Shown here in pieces: positions 1 to 10,400 of a stretch of DNA of 64,000 nt (positions within the stretch are counted from its first letter, which is position 1; every line of letters starts with the position of its first letter). Origin of the DNA: an uncultured Clostridia bacterium. Its GTDB lineage: Bacteria; Bacillota; Clostridia; Oscillospirales; Ruminococcaceae. The stretch covers positions 409,685 through 473,684 of the forward strand of contig CANQCK010000001.1 of NCBI GenBank assembly GCA_947589185.1, in the 5' to 3' direction. The notes beneath the pieces are model-generated. The model searched no databases and was not told where the DNA came from. It saw nothing but the letters and a program-made list of their open reading frames with translations. The translations under genes were made by a program, and so were the position numbers.

Positions 1-482
1 CGCCGGAGGCTCCGCTGCCTTTGGAAAGTTTTCAGAATATGTTTACTTTGCAAAACGGCAGACTAGTACTTTGTTGCAATAAGAAAGAAAGTTTTATTGG
101 TGACTGGCGAGCCGCCGGTGGCATTGCCGCCTATTTAAAGTTTAATTTAATGTATAACATTTCAAAACGGCGGGCTAATACTTAATGCAAAGAGTAACAT
201 TGACATTACCGGCGAGCCGGCAGGGGTGACCCCTGCACGCAGTCTGCTTGAAAAAGAATGATATTTTTTACAATTGCAGACTATAACCTATAAGCTGAAA
301 ACCTGTTTCAAGATCGGCGAACTTTCAGCAACTCCGTTGCCAAAAAATCAAGAATCAAGATAAGAGCGTTCAAGGGTAACCTGAACGCTCGTGTGTTAGA
401 GATATTATAAGCCTGCCGTTTTTCAAATTACGTTTAATTTGAAAAATTGTCAGAGGCGACAATTCCTGTGGTAACTCACCGC
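1..482. repeat. Intergenic repeat-rich segment (family A copies)
   Basis: No gene is visible. Bases 1-60 are the reverse complement of a copy at about 4069-4139: both carry CTGCCGTT, an AT-rich middle, ACTTTCCAAAGGCAG and a CCTCCGGCG end. Further pieces lie at 110-160 (GCCGCCGGTGG, then TTGCCGCCTAT), 210-235 (CCGGCGAGCCGG, then a GCAGGGGTGACCCCTGC hairpin) and 411-450 (CTGCCG, then TTTTCAAATTA and its inverted repeat). Related pieces sit at 3930-4010, 5406-5440, 17578-17600 and 20211-20290. The family appears only between genes here. Confidence 0.7.
340..391 (-). terminator. Probable terminator of the aldolase-like gene
   Basis: GAGCGTTCA at 364-372 pairs with TGAACGCTC at 382-390 across a short loop. 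On the minus strand the hairpin is followed by a T-rich stretch. It lies downstream of the minus-strand gene ending at 483. A nearly identical arm sequence forms the hairpin at 5488-5510 behind tagH. Confidence 0.5.
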
Positions 483-1463
483 TTAATTATCTTGGTCGTA
501 AGTTTCCTGAAAAAATTTGGCATAATCAGTTCTTTTCTCTTTCATAAATGCAATAGCCGTTCTCGGGTGACAATTAAATCTTCCTGTCAGCAGGTACGGA
601 ACATCGTATCCCCACACCAGACCGTCGTTGTGAAGCTTAACCATATGCTTTTCAATGAAGTCAAGAAGCGGAACTAAATTGTATTTGGGATTCTTTAAAA
701 ACCCGAGCAAGGTTTCCAAAGCACAGTTTCCTGCACCTCTGCCCAGTGATCTTACAGTACCGTCAAGATAGCTTGTTCCCATTATCATAGACTCAATTGT
801 ATTTGCAAAAGCAAGCTGCTGATTATCATGTGCGTGAATACCTATCTTTTTGTTATACTTTTCGCCGAACTCTAAGTATTTAGCAGTAAGTCTTCTAATA
901 TCCTCAGGATATAAAGCTCCATAGCTGTCAACAAGGTAGATTATATCAACACTGCTCTTGCAAAGAAGCTCAAGAGCCTGATCAAGTTCACCGTCATTTG
1001 CAGTCGAAACCGCCATAATATTAGCCGAGGTCTCATATCCCTTGTTGTGAAAATTCTCTATCATCTCAATACAAGATGGGATCTGATATACATATGTAGC
1101 CGTACGCATAAGGTCAACAACGCTTTCACTCTTAGGCAAAATGGTATCCATATCGGTTCTTCCTACGTCAGCCATAACTGAGATCTTCAAATTGCTGTCA
1201 TTTTCACCGACAATTCCCCTTATAGATTCTTCATCGCAGAACTTCCACTTGCCGAAATCCTCCTCAGGAAAAATCTTCTTTGAAGCCTTATAACCAAACT
1301 CCATATAATCAACGCCTGCAGCGATATTTGTCTCATATAAATCCTTTACAAACTCGTCTGTAAAACGAAAATTGTTTACCAGTCCGCCGTCTCTTACAGT
1401 TGCGTCAACAACCTTTAAATCGTCTCTTACTGAAATCAAATTGCCTTTTTTAATCTCACTCAT
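483..1463 (-). CDS. HMGL-like (DRE-TIM) aldolase/acyltransferase-fold protein
   Basis: The 326-aa protein has the hallmarks of the DRE-TIM metallolyase superfamily (HMG-CoA lyase, 4-hydroxy-2-oxovalerate aldolase, isopropylmalate synthase). DATVRDGG at residues 20-27 corresponds to the metal-binding D-x-T-x-R-D-G motif. HAHDNQQ near residue 210 supplies the HxH metal ligands, and GRGAGN lies near 245. These proteins cleave or form carbon-carbon bonds next to a carbonyl. The short length and the absence of a LeuA-type regulatory domain favour a lyase/aldolase over a synthase. The substrate cannot be told. It has its own promoter and a good AGGAG site, and no pathway partner lies beside it. Confidence 0.8.
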   Translation of the reverse strand: MSEIKKGNLISVRDDLKVVDATVRDGGLVNNFRFTDEFVKDLYETNIAAGVDYMEFGYKASKKIFPEEDFGKWKFCDEESIRGIVGENDSNLKISVMADVGRTDMDTILPKSESVVDLMRTATYVYQIPSCIEMIENFHNKGYETSANIMAVSTANDGELDQALELLCKSSVDIIYLVDSYGALYPEDIRRLTAKYLEFGEKYNKKIGIHAHDNQQLAFANTIESMIMGTSYLDGTVRSLGRGAGNCALETLLGFLKNPKYNLVPLLDFIEKHMVKLHNDGLVWGYDVPYLLTGRFNCHPRTAIAFMKEKRTDYAKFFQETYDQDN

Positions 1464-1571
1464 AATTAGTATGCTCCTGATCTGGAGCTTCCTCCTTTCA
1501 CTGTTTGATAATTATATTTGATTTTGACTTTTTATGGTTTAAAGCTTTAACGCTTTAAAGCCAACTACTAC

Positions 1572-1600
1572 ATTATATACAAGTTATTTTTATTTGTCAA
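1572..1600 (-). promoter_or_regulatory. Sigma-A type promoter of the aldolase-like gene
   Basis: On the minus strand TTGACA (1600-1595) and TATAAT (1577-1572) are both perfect and separated by 17 bases. The untranslated leader is about 100 nt and contains the palindrome-rich stretch TTTAAAGCTTTAACGC. Confidence 0.8.
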
Positions 1601-1726
1601 GTATTTTTTCAAAAATTTTTTATAAAGCTCGTTCTCACAGGCACTTATCTATAAAATAAACAGCAACATAAAAAATATTACTTATAACTAATCGCCATAA
1701 ATTTTATAAATTCATTAAATTCTTTA

Positions 1727-2821
1727 TCAGACATTAAATCTAAACAGAACAATATCTCCGTCCTGCATAACATAATCCTTGCCTTCAAGTCTCATAAGAC
1801 CTTTTTCCTTGACGTGAGCCATAGTTCCACAAGCCATTAGATCGTCAAATGAGACCACCTCAGCACGAATAAAACCCTTTTCAAAATCGGTGTGAATTTT
1901 TCCTGCCGCCTGAGGAGCTTTTGTTCCCTTTTTTATTGTCCACGCACGAACCTCAGGCTCACCTGCTGTGAGAAAAGATATAAGCCCGAGAAGTGAATAT
2001 CCCTCTTTAATAATTCTTCCAAGACCTGAGATCTCAAGACCAAGCTCTGATAAGAACATCTGCTTATCCTCGTCGTTCATATCAGAAATCTCCGCCTCTA
2101 TCTGAGCACAGATCGGCAAAACGGCACTTCCCTCTTCCATTGCGTGCTGACAAACTAATTTATAGTTTTCATTGGTTTCTATGTTGTTAGTGAAATCATT
2201 TTCTGAGAGATTAGCGGCATAGATAACAGGTTTACCTGATAAAAGCGGTGTTTCCTTTATCCACTCGCTCTCATCATCGTTCATCTCAAAACTTCTTGCA
2301 GGCTTCCCGTCCTCCAAATGTGACTTAAGCCTTTCTAAGAAATCAACTACTCCTGCAAGGGATTTATCGCCCTTCATTGCCTTTTTGGTTCTGTCTAAAC
2401 GCCTGTCAATCATCTCAACGTCTGAAAAAATAAGCTCTAAATCAATAGTTTCAATATCACGGCTAGGATTTATACTTCCGTCAACGTGAATAATATTATC
2501 GTCCTCAAAACACCTTACAACGTGAACTATTGCGTCAACCTCACGAATGTTTGAAAGAAATTTGTTGCCCAGTCCCTCACCTTTGGAAGCACCCTTTACA
2601 AGACCTGCAATATCAACAAACTCCAGCGTTGCAGGAGTAAATTTAACAGGATTGTACATCTCCCTTAATTTGTCAAGACGTTCATCAGGAACAGATACTA
2701 TTCCAACATTCGGCTCTATAGTGCAAAACGGATAATTAGCCGATTCTGCACCTGCGTTTGTAAGTGCATTAAAAAGCGTACTTTTCCCAACATTCGGCAG
2801 TCCTACCATACCTAGTTTCAT
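1727..2821 (-). CDS. ychF: Redox-regulated ATPase YchF (Obg family, OLA1 type)
   Basis: The 364-aa protein is full length for YchF. The P-loop GLPNVGKST lies at residues 7-15. The G3 region [20 protein letters not shown] lies near 69-88. The G4 position reads NLSEND instead of NKxD, which in this family goes with ATP rather than GTP preference. The last 90 residues form the TGS domain. YchF binds ribosomes and is linked to stress and redox responses. The start has an AGGAGG site at proper spacing. The stop of trpS lies 38 bases upstream, so the two are probably co-transcribed. Confidence 0.95.
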   Translation of the reverse strand: MKLGMVGLPNVGKSTLFNALTNAGAESANYPFCTIEPNVGIVSVPDERLDKLREMYNPVKFTPATLEFVDIAGLVKGASKGEGLGNKFLSNIREVDAIVHVVRCFEDDNIIHVDGSINPSRDIETIDLELIFSDVEMIDRRLDRTKKAMKGDKSLAGVVDFLERLKSHLEDGKPARSFEMNDDESEWIKETPLLSGKPVIYAANLSENDFTNNIETNENYKLVCQHAMEEGSAVLPICAQIEAEISDMNDEDKQMFLSELGLEISGLGRIIKEGYSLLGLISFLTAGEPEVRAWTIKKGTKAPQAAGKIHTDFEKGFIRAEVVSFDDLMACGTMAHVKEKGLMRLEGKDYVMQDGDIVLFRFNV

Positions 2822-2859
2822 ATAAATTTTTCCTCCTGAATAATACTTACACTCTTTTT

Positions 2860-3870
2860 CTATCTGGCGTCAACAAAGCCCACCTTATGATACACCTTTG
2901 AAAGAATTCTATTTGTTATTCTCATTGCAGACTCCGCTCCGCTTGTATAACACTCTTTCAAATAAGCCTTATCGGCAATAAGTCTTGCAAAATCATCTCT
3001 TACCGGCTTTAAGTAATCTGCAACTGCTTCACCTACCGCCAGCTTGAAATCACCATAGCCTTTTGACGCAAACTCACTCTCAATTTCATCATAGGTCTTG
3101 CCGGTAACACAAGAATATATTGACATAAGATTGTTTATCCCATCCTTGCCTTCACGATAACAAACCTCTGTTTCGCTGTCGGTAACTGCTCTTTTGAACT
3201 TCCTGATAACAGTATCTTTGTCATCGAGAATATAAACGGTAGCATTCTGGTTTTCGTCCGACTTTGACATCTTCTTGGTAGGGTCTGCAAGAGATTTAAC
3301 GCTTGCTCCCACAGGGGGAATATAAGGTTCGGGAAGTTTGAAAAACTCACCGTACTTATTATTAAATCTTCCCGCAACATTTCTTGCAAGCTCTAAATGC
3401 TGTTTCTGGTCAGCACCGATCGGAACTAAATCCGCATTATAAGCCAGAATATCAGCAGCCATCAAAACAGGATATGTAAATAACCCTGCATTGACATCAT
3501 CAGCGTGCTTTTTTGACTTATCCTTAAACTGAGTCATTCTCGAAAGCTCTCCAAACTGCGTTGAACAAGCTAAAACCCAATTAAGTTCAGCATGGCATTT
3601 ATTATGGCTCTGAAAGAAAACTATCGACTTTTTAGGATCAATTCCGCAAGCCAAAAGCAGAGCATAAGCCTGTAATGAATTTTGTCTCAGCTTGGCAGGT
3701 TCCTGCCTTACAGTTATAGCATGCAAATCAACTATTGAGTATATGCAGTTATATTCGTCCTGTAAAGTTCCCCAGTTGCGGACCGCTCCTAAATAGTTAC
3801 CTAGTGTAAACACTCCAGTCGGCTGAATTCCGCTGAAAATAATCTTTTTTTCTTTATCAAATTCAAGCAT
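2860..3870 (-). CDS. trpS: Tryptophanyl-tRNA synthetase
   Basis: This 336-aa class I aminoacyl-tRNA synthetase charges tRNA-Trp in the cytoplasm. The HIGH-equivalent motif is TLGN within SGIQPTGVFTLGNYLGAV at residues 13-30. The second signature KKMSKSDENQ lies near 200. Length and motifs match the bacterial TrpS I type. The start is preceded by AGAGGAG. No tryptophan T-box was seen upstream; that gap holds family A repeats instead. Confidence 0.95.
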   Translation of the reverse strand: MLEFDKEKKIIFSGIQPTGVFTLGNYLGAVRNWGTLQDEYNCIYSIVDLHAITVRQEPAKLRQNSLQAYALLLACGIDPKKSIVFFQSHNKCHAELNWVLACSTQFGELSRMTQFKDKSKKHADDVNAGLFTYPVLMAADILAYNADLVPIGADQKQHLELARNVAGRFNNKYGEFFKLPEPYIPPVGASVKSLADPTKKMSKSDENQNATVYILDDKDTVIRKFKRAVTDSETEVCYREGKDGINNLMSIYSCVTGKTYDEIESEFASKGYGDFKLAVGEAVADYLKPVRDDFARLIADKAYLKECYTSGAESAMRITNRILSKVYHKVGFVDAR

Positions 3871-3899
3871 AGTTAATCTCCTCTATTATTTTTATTTTT

Positions 3900-4138
3900 T
3901 ACTTTCTCTTCTTTCTTGCATCCAGCTGTCAGCCGTCCGTTGTACAAAGTAAACACATTGCACACACTTTCCAAAGTCAGATTACCTCCGTCGGCTCGCC
4001 GGTCTTACTTTTGGTAATTTATCCATTGTCAATTATCAATTGTCAATTGTCAATTATCAATTAATTAACCTGCCGTTATACAAATTAAATACATTTTGCA
4101 AACTTTCCAAAGGCAGAGTGCCTCCGGCGGCTCGCCGG
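3900..4138. repeat. Two family A repeat copies and an AATTGTC tandem stretch
   Basis: Copies at about 3930-4010 and 4069-4139 both contain CCGTTxTACAAA, an AT-rich middle, ACTTTCCAAAG and a CTCCGxCGGCTCGCCGG end. Between them, 4024-4063 alternates CAATTGTCAATT and ATCAATT blocks. The second copy ends exactly at the stop codon of the neighbouring aminotransferase gene. The CCGGCG/CGCCGG arms could form a hairpin. No coding frame is supported. Confidence 0.7.
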
Positions 4139-5332
4139 CTAGCCGAACATTTCTCTTGACAGCTTCCCTATAAGTTCGCAGCCCTTTATGATATGTTCGT
4201 CGGCAGGCGTTGAGAAGTTAAGCCGAAACGACGTAGTTCTATCGGTCTCATTAATAGTAAATGCCGTACCCGGAACAACTGCTACCTTGAACTCTGAAAC
4301 AGCCCGTTTGCAAAATCCCATCATATCGCAGTCATCGGGCAGCGTACACCAGATGAACAAACCGCCCTCAGGCTTTGTAAATTTAACCTTGTCTGAGAAA
4401 TTCTTTTCTATCTCTCCAAGCATAAGTTCACACTTGTGCTTATAAATTTTTCTTATGTCAACAAGGTGTTTTTCCATATCACAGGTCGAAAGGAATCTCT
4501 CTGCCAGAATCTGTGCCCAGATATTCGTATGCACATCTGATACCTGCTTGCAAACAATAATTTTAGACACAATTTCCTTAGGTGCTGAACAGTACCCAAC
4601 TCTGATTCCCGGTGCGAGTACCTTTGAAAATGTTCCCGAATAGATAACCCTACCGCTCTTATCCATACTCTTTATAGATTGAATATCCTCTCCTGCAAAG
4701 CGAATATCACCGTACGGATTATCCTCTAAAATAAAAATATCATACTTCTCCGCAAGATCATAAACCTGCTTTCTCTTTTCAAGAGACATTGTAAGTCCTG
4801 TCGGGTTCTGAAAATTTGGGATAAGATAAATAAGCCTTGTATTCTTATTTGACTTAATTGCTTCCTCAAGCTTTTCAATGTTTATACCGTCGCTCTCAAG
4901 CTCAACACCTACAAGATTTACATTATAAGACTTAAACGCATTAAGCGAACCGATAAAAGACGGTGCTTCGCAGATAATAGTGTCACCCTCATCGCAAAGG
5001 ACCTTCGCAGCAAGTTCGTTTGATTGCTGTGCACCCGAAGTTATTATTAACTCGTCAGTATCGGAATTAAAATTGCCCTGATTTCTCATTCTCTCTTTTA
5101 GAATGTTTCTTAATGGCGTATATCCTTCGGTCACTGAATACTGCAAAGCAAGTATCGGGTTTTCCTCTAATATATCCTTTGAGATTCGCTTAACGTCTTC
5201 CACAGGAAAAGCCTCAGGTGCTGGATTTCCCGCTGCAAATGAAATCACCTCAGGATCTGAAGTAAACTTCAGTATTTCACGGATGGCCGACGCCTGAAGG
5301 TGAGATACCTTTTCAGAAAAATTATAATTCAT
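4139..5332 (-). CDS. PLP-dependent class I aminotransferase (2-aminoadipate/MocR-type)
   Basis: A fold-type I aminotransferase of about 397 aa. NFQNPTG near residue 175 and the Schiff-base lysine in SGTFSKVLAPG near 235 are present, as is the conserved C-terminal arginine region (SFRLNF). It resembles LysN-like 2-aminoadipate aminotransferases and the catalytic half of MocR regulators, but has no N-terminal GntR domain. The amino donor and keto acid cannot be fixed from sequence. The longest frame begins at 5341, but that ATG is one base from the AAGGAG site, so the ATG at 5332 is preferred. Confidence 0.85.
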   Translation of the reverse strand: MNYNFSEKVSHLQASAIREILKFTSDPEVISFAAGNPAPEAFPVEDVKRISKDILEENPILALQYSVTEGYTPLRNILKERMRNQGNFNSDTDELIITSGAQQSNELAAKVLCDEGDTIICEAPSFIGSLNAFKSYNVNLVGVELESDGINIEKLEEAIKSNKNTRLIYLIPNFQNPTGLTMSLEKRKQVYDLAEKYDIFILEDNPYGDIRFAGEDIQSIKSMDKSGRVIYSGTFSKVLAPGIRVGYCSAPKEIVSKIIVCKQVSDVHTNIWAQILAERFLSTCDMEKHLVDIRKIYKHKCELMLGEIEKNFSDKVKFTKPEGGLFIWCTLPDDCDMMGFCKRAVSEFKVAVVPGTAFTINETDRTTSFRLNFSTPADEHIIKGCELIGKLSREMFG

Positions 5333-5375
5333 TATATTCATACTCCTTATAAGTATAATAAAGCTAATTGGTATA

Positions 5376-5405
5376 AGTATAACATATTTTACATCTAAAA
5401 ATCAA
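5376..5405 (-). promoter_or_regulatory. Promoter of the aminotransferase gene
   Basis: Minus-strand TTGATT (5405-5400) and TATACT (5381-5376) with an 18-base spacer, followed by a short leader and AAGGAG. Confidence 0.5.
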
Positions 5406-5480
5406 GACCGCCGAACCGGCGGTGGTTCTGCCGCCTATAGGTAGTTCAATAAATATTAAACAATTAAAAAGTACAGGGTA

Positions 5481-5512
5481 GAAAAAGAAGCGTTCAGTCA
5501 CCTAAACGCTCT
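5481..5512 (-). terminator. Terminator behind tagH
   Basis: Minus-strand hairpin AGCGTTTAG / CTGAACGCT with a 4-base loop, one G-T wobble and a TCTTTTTCT tail. It closes the exporter transcript. Confidence 0.75.
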
Positions 5513-5529
5513 TATCTTACTTTTTATAT

Positions 5530-6381
5530 CTAACCTCTTGTCTCTGGCTGCGGAGTTTCCGACGGCTTGGCAGTCATACCCTGCTGCTTTTTCTGTTTTA
5601 TTTTCTTTCTCATCTTTTTTGGTAAATCTTCAATATCATACTCTTCTTCTATAAGCTTTTCATAGTAATCGCACACATCATTGACATCGCCTTTTGCAAT
5701 AAGTCTGCCATGCTCGAGAAGTATTGCCTTATTGCAAATTTCCCTTATCTGGTCTGTATTGTGAGAAACGAAAAGTACAGTTACATTGCTCTTCATCATA
5801 GATTTTATCTTGTTAAGACTTTTCTTTTTAAACTTCCTGTCACCAACCGACAAAACCTCATCGAGAATAAGTATCTCAGGATCGACAATAGTTGCAATTG
5901 AAAATCCGAGCCTTGCTCTCATTCCTGAGGAATAATTCTTTATCGGTACGTCAATAAACTCTCCAAGTCCTGAAAATTCGACAATCTCATCGTACTTTTC
6001 TTTGAGAAAATCCCTTGAATACCCCAAAACTGTTCCGTAAAGAAATATATTTTCACCGCCTGTATACATTCTGTCAAAGCCTGCACCCAGTTCAAGAAGC
6101 GGTACGATTTTTCCCTCAACTGTTACATTACCCTCAGTGGGCTTAAAAACTCCCGAAATTATTTTCAAAAGAGTCGATTTTCCTGCCCCGTTCAGACCGA
6201 GAATTCCCACTCTGTCGCCCTGTTCAACCTTGAATGAGATGTCCTTAAGTGCCCAGAACTCATTATAATGAAGTTCTTTTTTCAAAAGCTTTATAACATA
6301 CTCTTTTATATTGTCCACTTTTTCCTTACTGAGATTAAATCTCATTCCTACATGAGAGACATTAAGTATTGTTTTACCCAT
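5530..6381 (-). CDS. tagH: ABC transporter ATP-binding protein, TagH-like polymer exporter
   Basis: The 283-aa nucleotide-binding subunit has Walker A GLNGAGKST near residue 60, the signature YSSGMRARLG near 145 and Walker B ILILDEVLSVGD near 165. The placement of its switch regions is that of TagH/KpsT/RfbE proteins, which pair with ABC-2 permeases to move lipid-linked teichoic acid or polysaccharide across the membrane. The last 35 residues are a Lys/Pro/Gln-rich tail without the large C-terminal domain of B. subtilis TagH. It lies directly downstream of the permease gene. Exact cargo is inferred from the locus. Confidence 0.88.
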   Translation of the reverse strand: MGKTILNVSHVGMRFNLSKEKVDNIKEYVIKLLKKELHYNEFWALKDISFKVEQGDRVGILGLNGAGKSTLLKIISGVFKPTEGNVTVEGKIVPLLELGAGFDRMYTGGENIFLYGTVLGYSRDFLKEKYDEIVEFSGLGEFIDVPIKNYSSGMRARLGFSIATIVDPEILILDEVLSVGDRKFKKKSLNKIKSMMKSNVTVLFVSHNTDQIREICNKAILLEHGRLIAKGDVNDVCDYYEKLIEEEYDIEDLPKKMRKKIKQKKQQGMTAKPSETPQPETRG

Positions 6382-6455
6382 AATTATATATATGCCCTCC
6401 TTTGAGCATTCCTACTGTTTTAAATCTTCATTTTAAAACTTTCAATCGGCAGTAA

Positions 6456-7244
6456 TTAAATATGCAATATAAAATCGTCCTGCTTTTTATAGAAAATAAA
6501 GAATCCGAAAATTACCGTTGCAAAACTGAACAGTGCAGCATAAAGCATTCCGTAAGGATGCAGAGGCTGACCGGAAAAAGAGTCTCTGAAGCCTTCTATC
6601 AGCCTATACAACGGATTGAACTTGAAAAGATTAAGCATCCAGCCTTCAAATCGGTTTATTGTATAGAAAATTGCACTCGTATACATAATAAGCATTGAAA
6701 CAACTTCCCAAATATATTCAACATCTCTGAAAAACACATCAACTGTTGAAAGTATCATTCCGACGCCGAATGTTAAAAAGAAAATCAAAACCAGAGGAAT
6801 TATTGCCTGAAGCATATACCATGACGGCTTAACTCCCATTATAATTGCCGCTCCGAACAAATCAATAAGCGAAATAAGAAAAATTACATAGGTGTAAAGC
6901 GTAGATGACAGCGGATATAAATATTTAGGTACATAGACTTTTTTGATCATAGGTGCATTCGCCCGTATAGCACGCATTGCCGTTTTAGTTCCAGACGAAA
7001 AATAAGAATACATCAAACGTCCGATAAGAATATAAAGTGCAAACGGAATATGCAAGCCCTGAGCGTCCCTGCCTAATAGCTTTGTAAACACTACCGTTAA
7101 AACAGCCATTGTTAACAACGGCTCTATCAGCGACCATAAAATGCCTAAGTACGATCTTCTGTATTTCAGTTTAATTCCTTTTTTTACAAGCTCGACCGTT
7201 AAATGTCTGTAGCTTATAAATTTTTGAATATACACATTCCTCAT
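6456..7244 (-). CDS. tagG: ABC-2 type permease, TagG-like polymer exporter
   Basis: This 262-aa integral membrane protein has about six hydrophobic segments and the N-terminal amphipathic helix typical of TagG/KpsM/RfbA permeases (RRSYLGILWSLIEPLL near residues 29-44). It forms the transmembrane channel for the ATPase encoded 74 bases downstream. Together they would export the polyol-phosphate polymer made by the upstream enzymes. It has its own promoter, so the exporter pair can be expressed apart from the synthesis genes. Confidence 0.88.
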   Translation of the reverse strand: MRNVYIQKFISYRHLTVELVKKGIKLKYRRSYLGILWSLIEPLLTMAVLTVVFTKLLGRDAQGLHIPFALYILIGRLMYSYFSSGTKTAMRAIRANAPMIKKVYVPKYLYPLSSTLYTYVIFLISLIDLFGAAIIMGVKPSWYMLQAIIPLVLIFFLTFGVGMILSTVDVFFRDVEYIWEVVSMLIMYTSAIFYTINRFEGWMLNLFKFNPLYRLIEGFRDSFSGQPLHPYGMLYAALFSFATVIFGFFIFYKKQDDFILHI

Positions 7245-7342
7245 TTAATTTTCTCCATTAATTATCATTTTCAAACAGATTTTCACTGTCTTGAACTCAG
7301 AAACCTGATTTTCACGCTTCTCATATATTAAGCGTATATCAT

Positions 7343-7351
7343 ATTATAGCA
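7343..7351 (-). promoter_or_regulatory. Extended -10 promoter of tagGH
   Basis: On the minus strand TGCTATAAT (7351-7343) is a perfect extended -10 element. No convincing -35 was seen. The leader is about 90 nt. Confidence 0.55.
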
Positions 7352-7403
7352 CTTAACTTGCCTAAATCATTAATAGTATATTAACTTTTCAAAAACTTAG
7401 AAT

Positions 7404-10400
7404 TTAATTTTCAAATAGCAAATCAACCAGTCTCTCAGCGGAATGTCCGTCGCACTTATCAAGGTATTTTTCTGCTATCTTCTGCTGCTTTGTAAAATCA
7501 TACTGATCGATTTCTATAATTCTCTGAATAAGATCCATAGTGTCTGCAACAATAGGACCTCCTATTAATTGCTTATAATTCTTAACAAGATCTTTTTGCT
7601 CCATATGATTTTCAAAGTCATTTGCTGTTGCGTATATAGGAACATTCAGCAGCGGAGTTTCAATAAAGCTGCTTCGGTAGTCACCTACTACTACATCTGC
7701 AATTGCAAGAAGAGGTCTAAGTCCAATGATTCCCTTAATATCAAATGCAAAACTCTTCTGTCTATTTGCAATATGATACTTGTTATCATTTTTTACAGCA
7801 CTATGAAATACCAGCACATAATCTTCCTTTAAATACTTATACATCAAAGGAACATCTAAAAATTCAAGTTTCCTGTACGGTTCTGTTCTGAATCTGTGAC
7901 TAGGAATATATGCTATAATTTTCTTACCCTTAGCCTGAGGGAATTTATCATACAGTAACCGTCTTGTTTCTTCTTTATATTTTTCATCAAAGAAAACATC
8001 AGTGCAGGGGTTTCCTATTGAAATAATATTTGTAGATTCCGCATTTCTGAGGGATTTTGCAAACATTTCGGAAATAGCATCAGACGCTGTTGGAATCAAC
8101 GTATATTTAGCGTCTTCCTTTACCTGAATCAACTTTTTCTCATAAGGTCCCTTTTTACTCAGATCTCTCATATATCCAAAGTTCGCCGATGGAAAAGCAT
8201 ACGGCCAAAGTTGAATAACTTTCGTTTCAGGTCTTATATCAAGCATACTTATTATATCGATCTGTTCTCTTATTACGATTATCTCACTGGTTGCAAAAAG
8301 TTTAAGATTATTTTCATTATAAGACTTCTTCTGATTCAAATAATTAATCTTTACTCCCTTGACCTTTGAAAGCTCTCTGTGTACCGAATACAACTCAGGC
8401 TTTATCTCACTGCCATTGATAAACGGGTCAAAAATCAATACGCTCTTTGGTTTAACAGAATACTTGCTGCACAGCTTTTTATACTTTCTGTTATAAACAC
8501 GTCTGTCCCAGATGAATTTCTCATACTGCTTTTTAAATTCTATTTCCTTAACATCAAACTTCACTTTTTTCTTTTCTAAACGTTTTTCTTCCTTTTCGTC
8601 TTCAAACGACTGTAAAATACGCTCATATTCTTCAATATCATCATCTGACGACCGATTCATAGTTATAGGCAGCGAGTATGTCATTCTTCCCATAGAAATT
8701 CCGTTTTCAAAATCCTCAAGCATTTGTTTGGAAAGCGGAGGTGCAAACTCTCTTTTATCTCCATACGTTCCTACTGAGTCAACCAGCGGGCCTAAACATT
8801 CAGTAAATATCAGATCGTCCTCCTGATGCTCAGCGTAATAATTAAATGAGAAGTCAAACAACTCCCTTTCAAGAGTTTCCTCATCATTGTATTGAATTTC
8901 GCTGTCATAGAAGTCAACACAGAACTGCTTTAAAAACCTTTCAAGTGAATATTGCAATTCCTCATCGCATTGTATCGGCTCTATCACAGGAACGACTTTT
9001 GAGCCCTCATACTTGTATTTTTCAATGCTCTTGTACGGAATATTTGCAAATAAGGCTTCAACAAATATCAGCGACTGTACGTGAGTTGTAAAGTTTTTCT
9101 TTATGCTTGCCCCTTCTGTTGAGTAGATGCTTCTCATATAGTAATACGGAACATCAATTTCTTTTCCTGCGGCTGTGTGCATAATTCTCACATGACAATC
9201 CTGAGTATATCCTCTGCCCCAATACTCAACAAAAGCGAATTTTTCTGAAAAGTCTATCTCCTGATTGAAATATTCGTTTATGATTTTTCTTTCTTTTTCT
9301 GCATAGTCAAGAATATACTTTTTATATTTATCTGAATTTGACAGTACAACCTTTATATCATCAAGCGTTCTCTGATCTATTCTATCTACATCTTTTAAAT
9401 AGGCAAGCTCAGGAAATTCCCTTTGGAAGGTTTCCTCGTCAAGGCAGGTTGCGTCAAGAAGATGGCTATAGCTCTGAACCTGGGCAAAATTTCCAAAGTT
9501 AGTGAAAAACTCCTCGTCTATTTCTGTTACAAACGAAGGCACTCTCCACGCTCTTCTGGAACCGTAAATATACTTGGTTTTCATATCAATTCCCTTTGCC
9601 CTGATAATAGCGTCAGCAATTCTCTTTAAATGATAACCGTCTCTTGATATAAAGTATAAAGTTTTGATGCCGTTTTTAAGAGCGTCTCTGACAGCATAGC
9701 TTACATAGGGAACCATATACATTGATACATGGGCATAGGCATAATAATCCTTGATATTTGTGTTAGCGTCTCTGAATCTTGCCAGCTTCGCAGCCACAAG
9801 AAACGAATCATATGTGCCTATTTCTTCAACCATCGCAGTTTCGTATTCATTAAACTCTGGTATTCCGTGTACCTTTGCGGTAATTCCAAGCTGTCTCGGA
9901 CGTTTGCCGTCGGCAAACTGACTGTCGCCAAAATGACGCCACTCTGCAAAATTATATTCTTCAAAGCTTTTGTAAACCTCAAGATATAACAGCTTGGTCG
10001 TCTTCTGAACACCGTAATCCGATGACAGAAACAAAGGAAGCTCCGCCAAAATCGGATTTGCCTTATAAAGAAGCTTTCTGACAAATTCCTTAGGCAGATA
10101 CATATCGCTCACAAGAATAACCTTGTCTCCACGATCAAGCAATTCCTCAACAAAGCCTATCTTTTCAGGAAGCGGAATTGAGTTTTCATACTCTGCCTCC
10201 AGCTCCAGATCTTTAAGCAGTTGCTTTTGCTCATCGGTAATACCGTATACATACTGAATTCTGTCAAAGATTTCATCAAAACTAATTTCTCTTCGGTCGT
10301 CCTCACGCAGTGAGAGGGTCTTTATATAATAATCACGAACATTTTTCTCAGCCTCCTGCCTGATTTTTGGGTACTTCTTTACCAAAAAAGCAGGAAAGTT

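Noticed and set aside
8512..8826. 104-codon plus-strand frame inside the large transferase gene
   Set aside because: Serine- and phenylalanine-rich antisense shadow of a long, well-supported gene.
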